Shown here one piece after another: positions 7,497 through 15,135 of a stretch of DNA of 36,791 nucleotides. Below the pieces are notes generated by a model. The model was not told the origin of the DNA and searched no databases. It was given only the letters and a program-made list of their open reading frames with translations. The stretch is from assembly GCF_002553505.1 (NCBI RefSeq), contig NZ_PDCP01000058.1:1-36791 (forward strand). The letters are read 5' to 3'. Source of the stretch: Mycolicibacterium agri. GTDB taxonomy: Bacteria; Actinomycetota; Actinomycetes; Mycobacteriales; Mycobacteriaceae. The stretch's first letter is position 1, and each line of letters begins with the position of its first letter. The position numbers and the translations under genes were made by a program.

Positions 7497-8546
7497 ATGG
7501 CGCTTCGAGTCGTGCAATGGGCCACCGGAGGCGTCGGCGTGGCCGCAATCAAAGGCGTGCTGGAGCATCCGGAGCTGGAACTCGTCGGCTGCTGGGTGCA
7601 TTCGCCGGACAAGGCGGGCAAGGACGTCGGCGAGATCATCGGCACCGAGCCGCTCGGAGTCGTCGCGACCAACAGCATCGACGACATCGTGAAGATGGAC
7701 GCCGACGCCGTCATCTATGCGCCGCTGATGGCCAACCCCGACGAGGTGGCCGCATTGCTGAGGTCCGGCAAGAACGTCGTCACGCCCGTCGGTTGGCTGT
7801 ACCCGAGCGAGCGCAGCGCCGCACCGATGCGCGAAGCCGCGCTGGCGGGTAACGCGACGCTGCACGGCACGGGCATGGCTCCCGGCGGTATCAGCGAGAA
7901 GTTTCCGCTGTTGTTCTCGGCGTTCTCCACGGGCGTGACATTCGTTCGCGCCGAAGAGTTTTCCGACCTGCGGACCTATGAGGCGCCCGATGTACTGCGC
8001 CACGTGATGGGCTTCGGAGAGACGCCGGACAAGGCGTTGACCGGGCCGATGCAGAAGATGCTCGACAGCGGTTTCATCCAGGCCGTGAAGATGGTCGTCG
8101 ACAAGATGGGCTTCAACGCAGACCCGAAAGTGCGTGCGACACAGGAGGTTGCGGTTGCGTCGGCGCCTATCGAGTCGCCGCTGGGCGTCATCGAACCGGG
8201 TCAGGTTGCGGGCCGGCGATTCCATTGGGAGGCGCTGGTCGACTCGAAACCGGTGGTGCGGGTGACGGTGAACTGGTTGATGGGCGAGGAAAACCTCGAC
8301 CCCGCATGGACTCTCGGCCCCGCCGGGCAGCGATATGAGATGGAAGTGCGCGGCAATCCGGATATCACGGTCACCGTCAAGGGATTTCACTCCGAAGTCG
8401 GCGGACAGGGGCCTGAGTACGGCATCGTTGGAACGGCTGCGCACTGCGTGAACTCCGTTCCCGCCACGTGTGCCGCCGAACCGGGCATCCTGACCTACCT
8501 CGACTTGCCGTTGATCAGCGGCAAGGCCGCACCCGAGCTGGGATAG
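7497..8546 (+). CDS. Dihydrodipicolinate-reductase-like NAD(P)-dependent oxidoreductase
   Basis: A 349-residue protein with an N-terminal Rossmann fold (VVQWATGGVG, residues 5-14) and a C-terminal domain of the dihydrodipicolinate-reductase / amine-dehydrogenase-like type that is multicopy in mycobacteria. It is not the lysine-pathway DapB: it is longer and lacks that enzyme's substrate motif as far as I can see. It probably reduces or oxidises a ketone or imine, substrate unknown. A run of GGAG repeats precedes the ATG at 7497; a second in-frame ATG lies at 7482. The KstR-type site upstream links it to steroid metabolism. An SRPBCC gene follows after 9 nt. Confidence 0.8.
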   Translation: MALRVVQWATGGVGVAAIKGVLEHPELELVGCWVHSPDKAGKDVGEIIGTEPLGVVATNSIDDIVKMDADAVIYAPLMANPDEVAALLRSGKNVVTPVGWLYPSERSAAPMREAALAGNATLHGTGMAPGGISEKFPLLFSAFSTGVTFVRAEEFSDLRTYEAPDVLRHVMGFGETPDKALTGPMQKMLDSGFIQAVKMVVDKMGFNADPKVRATQEVAVASAPIESPLGVIEPGQVAGRRFHWEALVDSKPVVRVTVNWLMGEENLDPAWTLGPAGQRYEMEVRGNPDITVTVKGFHSEVGGQGPEYGIVGTAAHCVNSVPATCAAEPGILTYLDLPLISGKAAPELG

Positions 8547-8549
8547 TCT
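8544..8549 (+). promoter_or_regulatory. Candidate -10 box (TAGTCT) overlapping a stop codon
   Basis: TAGTCT matches TANNNT and ends 6 nt before the ATG at 8556, which has no Shine-Dalgarno. Its first three bases are the stop codon of the preceding gene. A leaderless transcript for the SRPBCC gene is suggested. Confidence 0.4.
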
Positions 8550-8555
8550 CGACGT

Positions 8556-9029
8556 ATGAGCCAGCCCCTGGTGGTCGAAAGGTCCAAGACCATTGCGATG
8601 GGCCAGGAAGACGTCTTCCGCGACATGGTTCCGATGCCGTTGCCGAAGCTGTTCCAGCGGTGGTACGGGCCGATTCCGCCGATCAAGGAGACCCGCGACC
8701 AGACCGGCGACTGGGATGGCGTCGGGCAGACCCGAACCGTCGTGTTGGTCGGCGGCGGCAGCATGCGCGAAGAACTCACAACGTACGACCCGCCGCATTC
8801 GTTCGGCTACACGCTGTCGAACATCACCGGCCCGCTGTCGCCGTTGGTCGACCACGTTGACGGCGAATGGATTTTCGAGCCGATCGGCGCAGGCACCAGC
8901 GTGACCCGGCGGTGGACCATCCACCCGCGCAGCCGTATCGTCGCCCCGCTGCTTCCGGTGTTCGGCTGGCTGTGGAAGGGCTACGCCCGCCAGTCGCTGG
9001 AGGAGCTGTCGCGCCAGTTGGTGCACTGA
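8556..9029 (+). CDS. SRPBCC / START-fold protein (polyketide cyclase-like)
   Basis: A 157-residue single-domain protein of the SRPBCC ligand-binding superfamily, with the alternating strand pattern and the long C-terminal helix (AYxRQSLEELSRQL-like). Such proteins bind hydrophobic ligands or act as cyclases/dehydratases; here the ligand is unknown. It follows the KstR-box gene by 9 nt and may share its transcript or start its own leaderless one. The last codons (RQLVH and the stop) are the first copy of a 20/22-bp repeat that continues through the intergenic region. Confidence 0.75.
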   Translation: MSQPLVVERSKTIAMGQEDVFRDMVPMPLPKLFQRWYGPIPPIKETRDQTGDWDGVGQTRTVVLVGGGSMREELTTYDPPHSFGYTLSNITGPLSPLVDHVDGEWIFEPIGAGTSVTRRWTIHPRSRIVAPLLPVFGWLWKGYARQSLEELSRQLVH

Positions 9030-9138
9030 CGCGCTGGTTGGTGCACTGGCTCGCACCAGTTGGTGCACTGACGCGCGCCTGCGGGCGCACAAGCCCACGC
9101 CAGTTGGTGCACAGACCTGCGCCAGTGGGCGCACAGAC
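9011..9138 (+). repeat. Six degenerate 20-22-bp tandem repeats starting inside the SRPBCC gene
   Basis: Units start at 9011, 9031, 9051, 9073, 9095 and 9117; the first two are 20 bp and the rest 22 bp. The core GCCAGTTGGTGCAC is clear in units 1, 3 and 5 and degenerate in 2, 4 and 6. The first unit encodes the C-terminus and stop of the SRPBCC protein. No spacers are present, so it is not a CRISPR. Confidence 0.8.
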
Positions 9139-9215
9139 CCCACGCCGAGATCGACGAAATGGCGCGGCCTACTCGCACTTTTGCACCCATATGTCGGTTT
9201 CGGCGTGGTGAGGGT

Positions 9216-9272
9216 ATGCGGTAGGTGGTGAGGGGATGATGCGGTAGGTGGTCAGGGGATGCGGTAGAAGGG
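9216..9272. repeat. Direct repeats at the 3' end of the HAD phosphatase gene
   Basis: Copies at 9216-9235 and 9239-9258 (one mismatch in 20) and a partial one from 9259 share ATGCGGTAGGTGGT or its start. The partial copy encodes the YRI-P end of the phosphatase on the minus strand; the second contains its stop; the first lies beyond it. Confidence 0.7.
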
Positions 9273-9977
9273 ATTGGGGAGCAGGAAGGTCCGCTCCGCG
9301 AATCCGCCGTCGAGGTCGGACGGCTGGTCGCCAAGGTTGGCGATGATCGTATAGCCCTCCTGCTCGATCGCCTGTCGTTGCGGCGCCTTGTAATCGACAG
9401 CCGAAGAGTACTGCGCGCCAATGGGTTCCATGATCAGCCGGGTGTAGCCGTGATAGCCCACGTCGGCGAGGTTGCGTTCGGTCGCGGCGCGCTGCGACTC
9501 GGGTCGACCGGTGATGAAGAAGACCGCCACACCGCGGTTTTTGGCCGCGTTGAACACGTCTCGCGTCGGCGGGATCGCCGTGGCTTCGGCGTATTCGTCC
9601 CACGCCGCCAATCCGCATGGGCCTTGCGGCAACTCGTCGCACGGGCCGGGGATGATCCTGCCGAAGTCGTTGGCCTTCAGCGCTTCCCAGTTCGACAGCG
9701 AGGTCTCGTCGATGTCGAACACGGCGGCGGGCCGTGGCACCCGCGGCGCCTGCTCGTCGATCCACGGAATGGCAGGCCAGGCGGCCGCCTGCAGGTCGGT
9801 GAGATACGCCCCGCTTTCGTAGTAGCGGGTGATCTGGACCTTCAGGTCGCCGAGATTCGGCGGCTGCACCGGCGGCGGGACGATCGGCACCGGCGGCGCG
9901 GGCGGATCGGCGGCCGCGGGCGGGGGGCAGACCAGCAGTGTCACGGTCGCAAAGATGACGACGATGCGCGCGATCAT
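9252..9977 (-). CDS. Secreted HAD-superfamily acid phosphatase (class B / 5'-nucleotidase lipoprotein P4-like)
   Basis: A 241-residue exported phosphatase. Residues 1-24 are a signal peptide ending AAA-D, followed by a proline-rich linker to about 40. The HAD nucleophile motif DIDET contains Asp88 and Asp90; motif II lies at FFITGR; the acidic motif is NLGDQPSDLDGG near the C-terminus. The enzyme should hydrolyse phosphomonoesters outside the membrane. The ATG at 9977 has no Shine-Dalgarno but has TAGCGT 7 nt upstream; a GTG at 9998 would add seven residues. Its 3' end lies in short direct repeats and faces the SRPBCC gene. Confidence 0.85.
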   Translation of the reverse strand: MIARIVVIFATVTLLVCPPPAAADPPAPPVPIVPPPVQPPNLGDLKVQITRYYESGAYLTDLQAAAWPAIPWIDEQAPRVPRPAAVFDIDETSLSNWEALKANDFGRIIPGPCDELPQGPCGLAAWDEYAEATAIPPTRDVFNAAKNRGVAVFFITGRPESQRAATERNLADVGYHGYTRLIMEPIGAQYSSAVDYKAPQRQAIEQEGYTIIANLGDQPSDLDGGFAERTFLLPNPFYRIP

Positions 9978-9984
9978 GGCATGC

Positions 9985-9990
9985 ACGCTA
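9985..9990 (-). promoter_or_regulatory. Candidate -10 box for the HAD phosphatase gene
   Basis: On the minus strand TAGCGT ends 7 nt before the ATG at 9977, in the usual place for a leaderless mycobacterial promoter. No Shine-Dalgarno is present. Confidence 0.35.
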
Positions 9991-10023
9991 AGCGCCACAA
10001 GCCGGGGCTGGCAGACTTTCGGG

Positions 10024-10889
10024 GTGACATCGAAACACGCTCTTGTGCTCGCCGGCGGGGGATTGGAGGGAATCGCCTGGAAACCGGCATTCTGCGGGGT
10101 ATCGAAGACGAATCGGCCGAGACGGTGCGCACGCTGTTGGACTCCGACGTCATCGTCGGCACATCCGCAGGCTCAGCGGTCGCGGCTCAACTCGGCAGCG
10201 ACTTGAGCCTCGACGAGCTGTTCGAGCGGCAGATCTCCGGCCACGGGAAAGAGATCGACCCGAACGTCGACATCGACGACATCACCGAACTGTTCCTGCA
10301 AGCGCTGTCGGATCCCGACGCCTCGAAAGAACAGAAGCTGCAACGCATCGGCGAGGTGGCGCGCACCACCGCCACCGTGCCGGAGGAGGTGCGCCGCGAG
10401 GTGATCGCGCAGCGCCTGCCGTCGCACCGCTGGCCGGACCGCGATTTGCGGATCTCCGCGATCGACATCGGCACCGGCGAGCTGGTCGCGTTCGACCCGA
10501 CCTCCGATGTCGAATTGGTCGACGCCGTCGCCGCCAGCTGCGCGGTGCCCGGCGCGTGGCCGCCGGTGACCATCGACGGGCGGCGCTATATGGACGGCGG
10601 CGTGGGCAGCACGATGAACCTCACGCTGGCCGCCGACTGCGACACCGTCGTCGTCCTGGTGCCGTCAGGTAAGGGCGCGCCGTCGCCGTTCGGCCGCGAT
10701 CCGGCGTACGAAGTCGACGCGTTTCCCGGGCGCGCGCTCGGCATCTTCGCCGACGACGAGTCGCTGAAGGCTTTCGGCCGCAACCCGCTTGACCCGGCCT
10801 GTCGCGAACCGTCCGCCCGCGCGGGACGCGCGCGGGGCCGACGCGTCGCCGCCGACGTCGCCTCGTTTCTTGCGATTTCGGCGCGCTAA
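10024..10889 (+). pseudogene. Patatin-like phospholipase broken by a 1-nt frameshift (Rv1062-like)
   Basis: Two frames together make one patatin. From the GTG at 10024 the first frame reads ALVLAGGGLEGIAW, the oxyanion glycine motif. From 10080 the next frame reads ETGILRGIEDES and continues with the nucleophile elbow GTSAGSA and the DGG motif (YMDGGVGS) to a stop at 10889. Restoring one G after the TGG at 10078-10080 joins them into about 288 residues, the length I recall for Rv1062. The second frame has no good start of its own that keeps the glycine motif. This is either a recent inactivation or a sequencing error. It is convergent with an intact patatin gene. Confidence 0.8.
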
Positions 10890-10922
10890 CGTGCGCTACG
10901 CGCCGCTTAGCGCGCCGAAATC
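10874..10922. terminator. Perfect 16-bp inverted repeat holding both patatin stop codons
   Basis: 10874-10889 and 10907-10922 are exact reverse complements, with a 17-nt spacer that contains a small GCGC-TAC-GCGC stem. Each arm ends in the TAA of one convergent gene, so both proteins end ISAR. The hairpin could act as a bidirectional terminator, although no T-tract follows. Confidence 0.6.
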
Positions 10923-11926
10923 CCGTCAAGGGCTTCGGCGGCCAACTCGTGGCCGATGTCGATGACCTCGGCCGCGCGATGGAATTCCAAGCTGCGGCAC
11001 GCTGATCGCGGCACCTCGATCAACACGTCGGGCGGATAGGCCGCCAGCGTGTGACGGCACAGCGCGGCCTGCGCGATGTCGATCGTGCGGTTCATCACCT
11101 CGAAGCTGCCCAGCTTCGGCACCGCGACCTCCTTGGAGCTGTCGACGAGTTCCTCGCGGCTGGGGGTCTCGGCAACCGTGGAGTCGATAGCGGCGTCGGC
11201 GTCCGGTGCGCCGTCGGTGCCTGCGCCGAACCGGTTCAGCATGGTGTTGTTCTCGAACAGCGACGACGTGCTGCGCCACACCCGCGCCAGCCATTCCGTC
11301 GTCACCCGCTGCCCGGTGTCCGCCGGCTGCTCCTCCTGGCCGTCGGTCTCGCTGCCGCCGAGGCTGACCGCGATGGTGAGGTCGGCGTTGACCGCCGCGA
11401 TGGGCGCCATCGGCAGCGGGTCGAGGATGCCGCCGTCGGCGAGCAGGCGACCGTCGAGCACATGCGGAGAGATGACGCCCGGGATCGCGATCGACGCCCG
11501 GATCGCCGCGTCGACGGGGCCGCGCTGCAGCCACACCGACTTGCCCGCGATCAGATCCGTCGTCACCGCCGTGTACGGGATCGGCAACTCTTCGATGGTC
11601 ACCTCGCCGAGGATGTCGCGGACCGCGTCGAGGATCTTGGCCGCGCGCAGCACCCCGGCCGCGGTGATCGACGGGTCCAGCAGCCGCAACACGGCGCGCT
11701 GGGTCAACGACTTCGCCCATTCCTCGAAGTCGTCGAGCTTCCCAGCCGCCTCCAAGCCGCCGACGAGCGCGCCCATCGATGATCCGGCGATGCCGACGAT
11801 CTCGTACCCGCGTGCGCGGAGTTCGGAGATCACGCCGATGTGGGCGTATCCCCGGGCGCCTCCGCTGCCGAGGGCCAGCGCGACCCGTTTACGTGCGCGG
11901 GGGGCAAGAGAGTCCTTGCCGGCCAT
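10907..11926 (-). CDS. Patatin-like phospholipase (Rv1063c-like)
   Basis: A 339-residue patatin-family acyl hydrolase. The oxyanion loop GSGGARG is at 20-26, the nucleophile elbow GSSMG has Ser50, and the catalytic Asp164 lies in ADGGILDP. The C-terminal third is a mycobacterial extension of unknown role. No signal peptide is seen, so a cytosolic or membrane-peripheral lipase is likely. The ATG at 11926 starts two residues before the conserved core region begins; upstream readings overlap lpqV. It follows lpqV after 52 nt on the same strand and converges on the frameshifted patatin. Position matches Rv1063c. Confidence 0.88.
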   Translation of the reverse strand: MAGKDSLAPRARKRVALALGSGGARGYAHIGVISELRARGYEIVGIAGSSMGALVGGLEAAGKLDDFEEWAKSLTQRAVLRLLDPSITAAGVLRAAKILDAVRDILGEVTIEELPIPYTAVTTDLIAGKSVWLQRGPVDAAIRASIAIPGVISPHVLDGRLLADGGILDPLPMAPIAAVNADLTIAVSLGGSETDGQEEQPADTGQRVTTEWLARVWRSTSSLFENNTMLNRFGAGTDGAPDADAAIDSTVAETPSREELVDSSKEVAVPKLGSFEVMNRTIDIAQAALCRHTLAAYPPDVLIEVPRSACRSLEFHRAAEVIDIGHELAAEALDGISAR

Positions 11927-11978
11927 AGGTTCATTCTGCGACTGCCGGCCGGGTTTCTCGCAGGCGTGATTCGAATTG

Positions 11979-12404
11979 TCAGCAGAGGGCATCGGCGCCG
12001 GCATGCACCGCCACGATGACCGCGGCCTGACGGTCGGGTGGCAGCTCCGCCCACGGGGTGTTGTAGGTGGCTGGACCGGGCGGGGTGTTGGGGTCCTGGA
12101 TCATCTTCAGGAACGGCTCGACCTGCGCTCGGCGGTCGCCGCCCTGCTGGTCGATCCAGGCCTTCGCGGCCTGGCAGGCCTGCGAATACTCCTCTTCTGT
12201 GGACGAGGCGTCGGCCCCGACCGCGGTCGTGACACCGCCCGGCGACACCTCGATCGCGCCGGGTGCCGGTGTGTGGGTTTCCGAGGCCGTCGCCGTCGTC
12301 GTGGTGGCCGGCGGAGCCGTCTCACCGCCTTCGCCGCCCGAGGAGCAACCGGCCAGCGCTGCGGCGGCCGCCGCCGCTGCGATGCACAGGGGGTAGAAGC
12401 GCAT
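11979..12404 (-). CDS. lpqV: Lipoprotein LpqV
   Basis: A 141-residue lipoprotein. Residues 1-19 are a signal peptide ending in the lipobox LAGC, so Cys20 is the lipidated residue. A Thr/Ala/Pro-rich linker follows to about residue 50, then a compact domain with two cysteines (QACQAAK and the C-terminal ADALC) that may form a disulfide. Function is not known. Size and neighbours match LpqV (Rv1064c). The ATG lacks a Shine-Dalgarno and has TAGATT 6 nt upstream, suggesting a leaderless message. It is divergent from the cysteine-dioxygenase-like gene. Confidence 0.88.
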   Translation of the reverse strand: MRFYPLCIAAAAAAAALAGCSSGGEGGETAPPATTTTATASETHTPAPGAIEVSPGGVTTAVGADASSTEEEYSQACQAAKAWIDQQGGDRRAQVEPFLKMIQDPNTPPGPATYNTPWAELPPDRQAAVIVAVHAGADALC

Positions 12405-12410
12405 GGAGTA

Positions 12411-12416
12411 AATCTA
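12411..12416 (-). promoter_or_regulatory. Candidate -10 box for lpqV
   Basis: TAGATT on the minus strand ends 6 nt before the lpqV ATG, fitting a leaderless promoter. Confidence 0.4.
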
Positions 12417-12516
12417 TGCAAGACTCGCGGCCGTGATGGAGGGCACTCGGTTCCAGTGGTGTTGTCGGCGGTAATCGCCCGACCCACGTCCGTCCGTCAT
12501 TCCTGGAGCTTCACCC

Positions 12517-13026
12517 ATGCTTTCTGCTGTCTCTGCCCCCACCCGCCTGCGCGTGCCCGACCTGCTGCACGCCGTCGACCGAGCCGCCGAAGACGTGCTG
12601 TCCGGCCGCCACGAGCATCTGCTGCCCGCCGCAGGCCTGCCGACCGACCAGCGCTGGTACACCCGCATCCACGGCGACGACGAGCTCGACATCTGGCTGA
12701 TCAGCTGGGTCAAGGACCAGGCCACCGAGCTGCACGACCACGGCGGCTCGCTGGGCGCGTTGACGGTGGTGTCCGGCGCGCTCGACGAATTCCGTTGGGA
12801 CGGCGAGGCGTTGCGACGACGTCGACTGCACGCAGGCGATCAGGCCGCGTTCCCGCTCGGCTGGGTGCACGACGTGGTGTGGGCGCCCGCGCCCGCGCCG
12901 ATCACGCCGACACTCAGCGTGCACGCCTACTCGCCGCCGCTGACCGCGATGTCGTACTACGAGGTGACCAGCCGGAACACGTTGCGGCGCAACAGGACCG
13001 AACTGACCGACGGGCCGGAGGGATAG
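12517..13026 (+). CDS. Cysteine dioxygenase-like cupin protein (Rv1065-like)
   Basis: A 169-residue cupin of the cysteine dioxygenase type I family. The metal ligands appear as ELHDHGG (His73, His75) and His118 in GWVHDV, the three-histidine set of thiol dioxygenases. Such enzymes use Fe(II) and O2 to oxidise cysteine or another thiol to a sulfinate. CTGGAG precedes the ATG by 8 nt. The next gene, a rhodanese, starts 8 nt after its stop and could handle a sulfur product. The substrate is an inference; 3-mercaptopropionate or another thiol is possible. Confidence 0.82.
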   Translation: MLSAVSAPTRLRVPDLLHAVDRAAEDVLSGRHEHLLPAAGLPTDQRWYTRIHGDDELDIWLISWVKDQATELHDHGGSLGALTVVSGALDEFRWDGEALRRRRLHAGDQAAFPLGWVHDVVWAPAPAPITPTLSVHAYSPPLTAMSYYEVTSRNTLRRNRTELTDGPEG

Positions 13027-13033
13027 CCGACCG

Positions 13034-13417
13034 ATGACCAGCCGCATCGACGAGCTGCTCGCCGCCGCGCGGGCCCGATTTCAGCGACTGTCTGCCACGG
13101 ACGTGCCCGAGGCGCTGCGGCGCGGCGCGGTGCTCGTCGACATCCGCCCGCAGGCCCAGCGCGAACGCGAAGGCGACGTGCCCGGCGCGCTGGTGATCGA
13201 ACGCAACGTGCTGGAGTGGCGCTGCGACCCGACCAGCGACGCGAAGATCCCGCAGGCCGTCGACGACGACGTCGAATGGGTGGTGCTGTGCTCGGAGGGC
13301 TACACCTCGAGCCTGGCCGCGGCGGCGCTGATCGATCTCGGCCTGCACAAGGCGACCGACGTGATCGGCGGCTACCACGCGCTCAAGGCCGAAGGCGTTC
13401 TGGTCCAGCTGGTTTAG
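13034..13417 (+). CDS. Single-domain rhodanese-like sulfurtransferase (Rv1066-like)
   Basis: A 127-residue rhodanese fold. The active-site loop CSEGYTSS carries the cysteine Cys86, which would accept a sulfane sulfur; VLVDIRPQ and the C-terminal GGYHALKA are further family motifs. It is cytosolic with no signal. The gene starts 8 nt after the cysteine-dioxygenase-like gene and is surely cotranscribed. It ends 4 nt from the stop of the convergent hydrolase gene. Thiosulfate:thiol sulfurtransfer is expected from the family. Confidence 0.88.
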   Translation: MTSRIDELLAAARARFQRLSATDVPEALRRGAVLVDIRPQAQREREGDVPGALVIERNVLEWRCDPTSDAKIPQAVDDDVEWVVLCSEGYTSSLAAAALIDLGLHKATDVIGGYHALKAEGVLVQLV

Positions 13418-13421
13418 CCGC

Positions 13422-15122
13422 TCAAGCGTTTTCGTCGTTGGTCAGCAGCGGACGCAGTCGTTCGGTCTTCTCCGATGTCCATCCCGGCGGCTGCAGCACG
13501 GCCGCCCACCCGTTGGCGACGTCCTTGACGTAGACGTGGCCGTGCCCGTCGGGAACATCCACCGCGACAGCCATGTCGGCCGACACCTGCAGGAACGTCA
13601 CCACCGGTATCCACTGCATCCGCCCGGACAGGTCGTAGCCGCGTGGCTCCTTCAACCAGTCCGGCTCTTCGAACAGCAGATCCGGGTTCCACCAGGCGAT
13701 GGGGTCCGAGGCGTGCTGCAGGTAGACCACCCGCGGCTCGTCCCACGGGTCATCGGGACGGTCGAGGTTGTCCGGGCGGGCGACGAAGCGGACGCTTTCG
13801 CCCTTGTCGTAGATCGGCAGCCACTCCGGCGAACCCGCGTCGCGGTTGCGGGTCAGGTCCGCCCAGATCGTGTTGTTGAACGTCGGCCCCGAGAACAGCG
13901 CGCCGTCGGTGCGGGCGACGAGATTGTTCAACGCGAGGAACGGCGCCTCGCCGCCGAACGAGCCCAGGCTCTCGCCGAACACCACCAGCTTGGGCCGCTG
14001 CGCCTCGGGCATCTCGCGGATCATGGCGTCGACGGCTTCGAACAGCGCCTGACCGGCCTGTCTGGCGTTCTCCTTGTCGACGAGGAACGACAGCCAGCTG
14101 GGCAAAAACGAGTACTGCATGGACGCGATCGCGGTGTCGCCGTTGTACATGTACTCCAGCGCGGAGGCCTCGGCTTCGTTGATCCAGCCCGTGCCCGTCG
14201 TCGTCGCGACCGCCACCACGTCGCGGTCGAGCCCGCCGGTGCGTCGCAGCTCTTCTGCGGCCAACGCGGCCGTCGCCTTGATCCCGTCGGCGGAATGCAG
14301 ACCGGCGTACACGCGGATCGGCTCCATCGCCGGCCTGCCGTTGAACTGCGTCAGCTGCTCGACCGTCGGGCCCGCCGACACGAACACCCGGCCCTGGTGA
14401 CCCAGCGACTCCCAGCTGGCCAACGAGCCAGGCCCGCCGGACCGCAGCGGCGACGTCGGCGCCGGGAAGTTCGGGTCGGTCTCGTCGTTGACCGCGGCGA
14501 AGGTCTTGTTCAAGGTGCTCATGCCCACTCGCACGACGACACCGTTGAGCAGCGCGACACCAAGGGCCAGCAGCAGCAACACCGTGACGACCGCCGAAAC
14601 ACGTTGAGGTGCAACACGATTGATTTGGTGGGTGAGAAATCGCACGAGACGGCCGATCAACTGCCCGATTTCGACGAGGACGAACAAGACGACGATGGAC
14701 AGCACCGCCGTCAGCGGGTGATCCCAGAAGCCAAGGCGCGGTACGCCGTTGAGGTCGCGCACTTCGTCCTGCCAGACATGGAAGTAGACGATCATCAGGA
14801 TCTGGCCGACGACGCCCACCACCAGCAGTGCGATCCACGCCCACCGTGGCGCGGGCGGGCTGGTGTCCTTGGAGCGCATGTAGCGCACCAACCACACAAG
14901 AAAAACACCGAGGCCGTAGCCGAATGCGGCGGCGGCGCCGCTGACCACGCCCTGGAAGAACGGTCCGCGGGGCAACAGTGACGGCGTCAACGACAACCAC
15001 AGGAACACCAGGCCGAGCGCGGTGCCCATGAAGGTGTAATGCCGTCGCCACCACGACGTGGTCTTGGCAGTCGGTTCCGGTTGGGGCGCTACCTCTTGCG
15101 TCGCCTCCGCGGTATCGGTCAC
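13422..15122 (-). CDS. Membrane alpha/beta-hydrolase family protein (Rv1069c-like)
   Basis: A 566-residue protein of the two-part alpha/beta-hydrolase family with a membrane N-terminal domain. After a short polar start, about five hydrophobic helices lie between 30 and 195. The rest is the catalytic domain, with nucleophile motif GESLGSFG in the C-terminal half and a late histidine in GHGHVYV. The catalytic part follows the last helix; which side of the membrane it faces is not evident. The GTG at 15122 has no Shine-Dalgarno and has TAGCCT 7 nt upstream, beginning in the echA8 stop codon. It may therefore have its own leaderless promoter although it trails echA8 by 10 nt. Substrate unknown. 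Confidence 0.85.
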   Translation of the reverse strand: MTDTAEATQEVAPQPEPTAKTTSWWRRHYTFMGTALGLVFLWLSLTPSLLPRGPFFQGVVSGAAAAFGYGLGVFLVWLVRYMRSKDTSPPAPRWAWIALLVVGVVGQILMIVYFHVWQDEVRDLNGVPRLGFWDHPLTAVLSIVVLFVLVEIGQLIGRLVRFLTHQINRVAPQRVSAVVTVLLLLALGVALLNGVVVRVGMSTLNKTFAAVNDETDPNFPAPTSPLRSGGPGSLASWESLGHQGRVFVSAGPTVEQLTQFNGRPAMEPIRVYAGLHSADGIKATAALAAEELRRTGGLDRDVVAVATTTGTGWINEAEASALEYMYNGDTAIASMQYSFLPSWLSFLVDKENARQAGQALFEAVDAMIREMPEAQRPKLVVFGESLGSFGGEAPFLALNNLVARTDGALFSGPTFNNTIWADLTRNRDAGSPEWLPIYDKGESVRFVARPDNLDRPDDPWDEPRVVYLQHASDPIAWWNPDLLFEEPDWLKEPRGYDLSGRMQWIPVVTFLQVSADMAVAVDVPDGHGHVYVKDVANGWAAVLQPPGWTSEKTERLRPLLTNDENA

Positions 15123-15129
15123 ATAGCTG

Positions 15130-15135
15130 AGGCTA
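15130..15135 (-). promoter_or_regulatory. Candidate -10 box (TAGCCT) overlapping the echA8 stop
   Basis: On the minus strand the echA8 stop TAG is the first half of TAGCCT, which ends 7 nt before the GTG at 15122. This is the second case in the window, after 8544-8549, of a stop codon inside a candidate -10 element. Confidence 0.4.

Noticed and set aside
7029..9143. A 704-codon minus-strand frame over the KstR-box gene and the repeat region
   Set aside because: It is the antisense of recognised proteins; its repetitive start merely translates the 20-22-bp repeats.
10070..10090. Programmed ribosomal frameshift in the patatin gene
   Set aside because: No slippery heptamer or adjacent stimulatory motif is seen; a simple 1-nt loss explains the data.
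13417..13440. Small stem followed by TTTT between the rhodanese and hydrolase genes
   Set aside because: The stem is only three base pairs; too weak to call a terminator.
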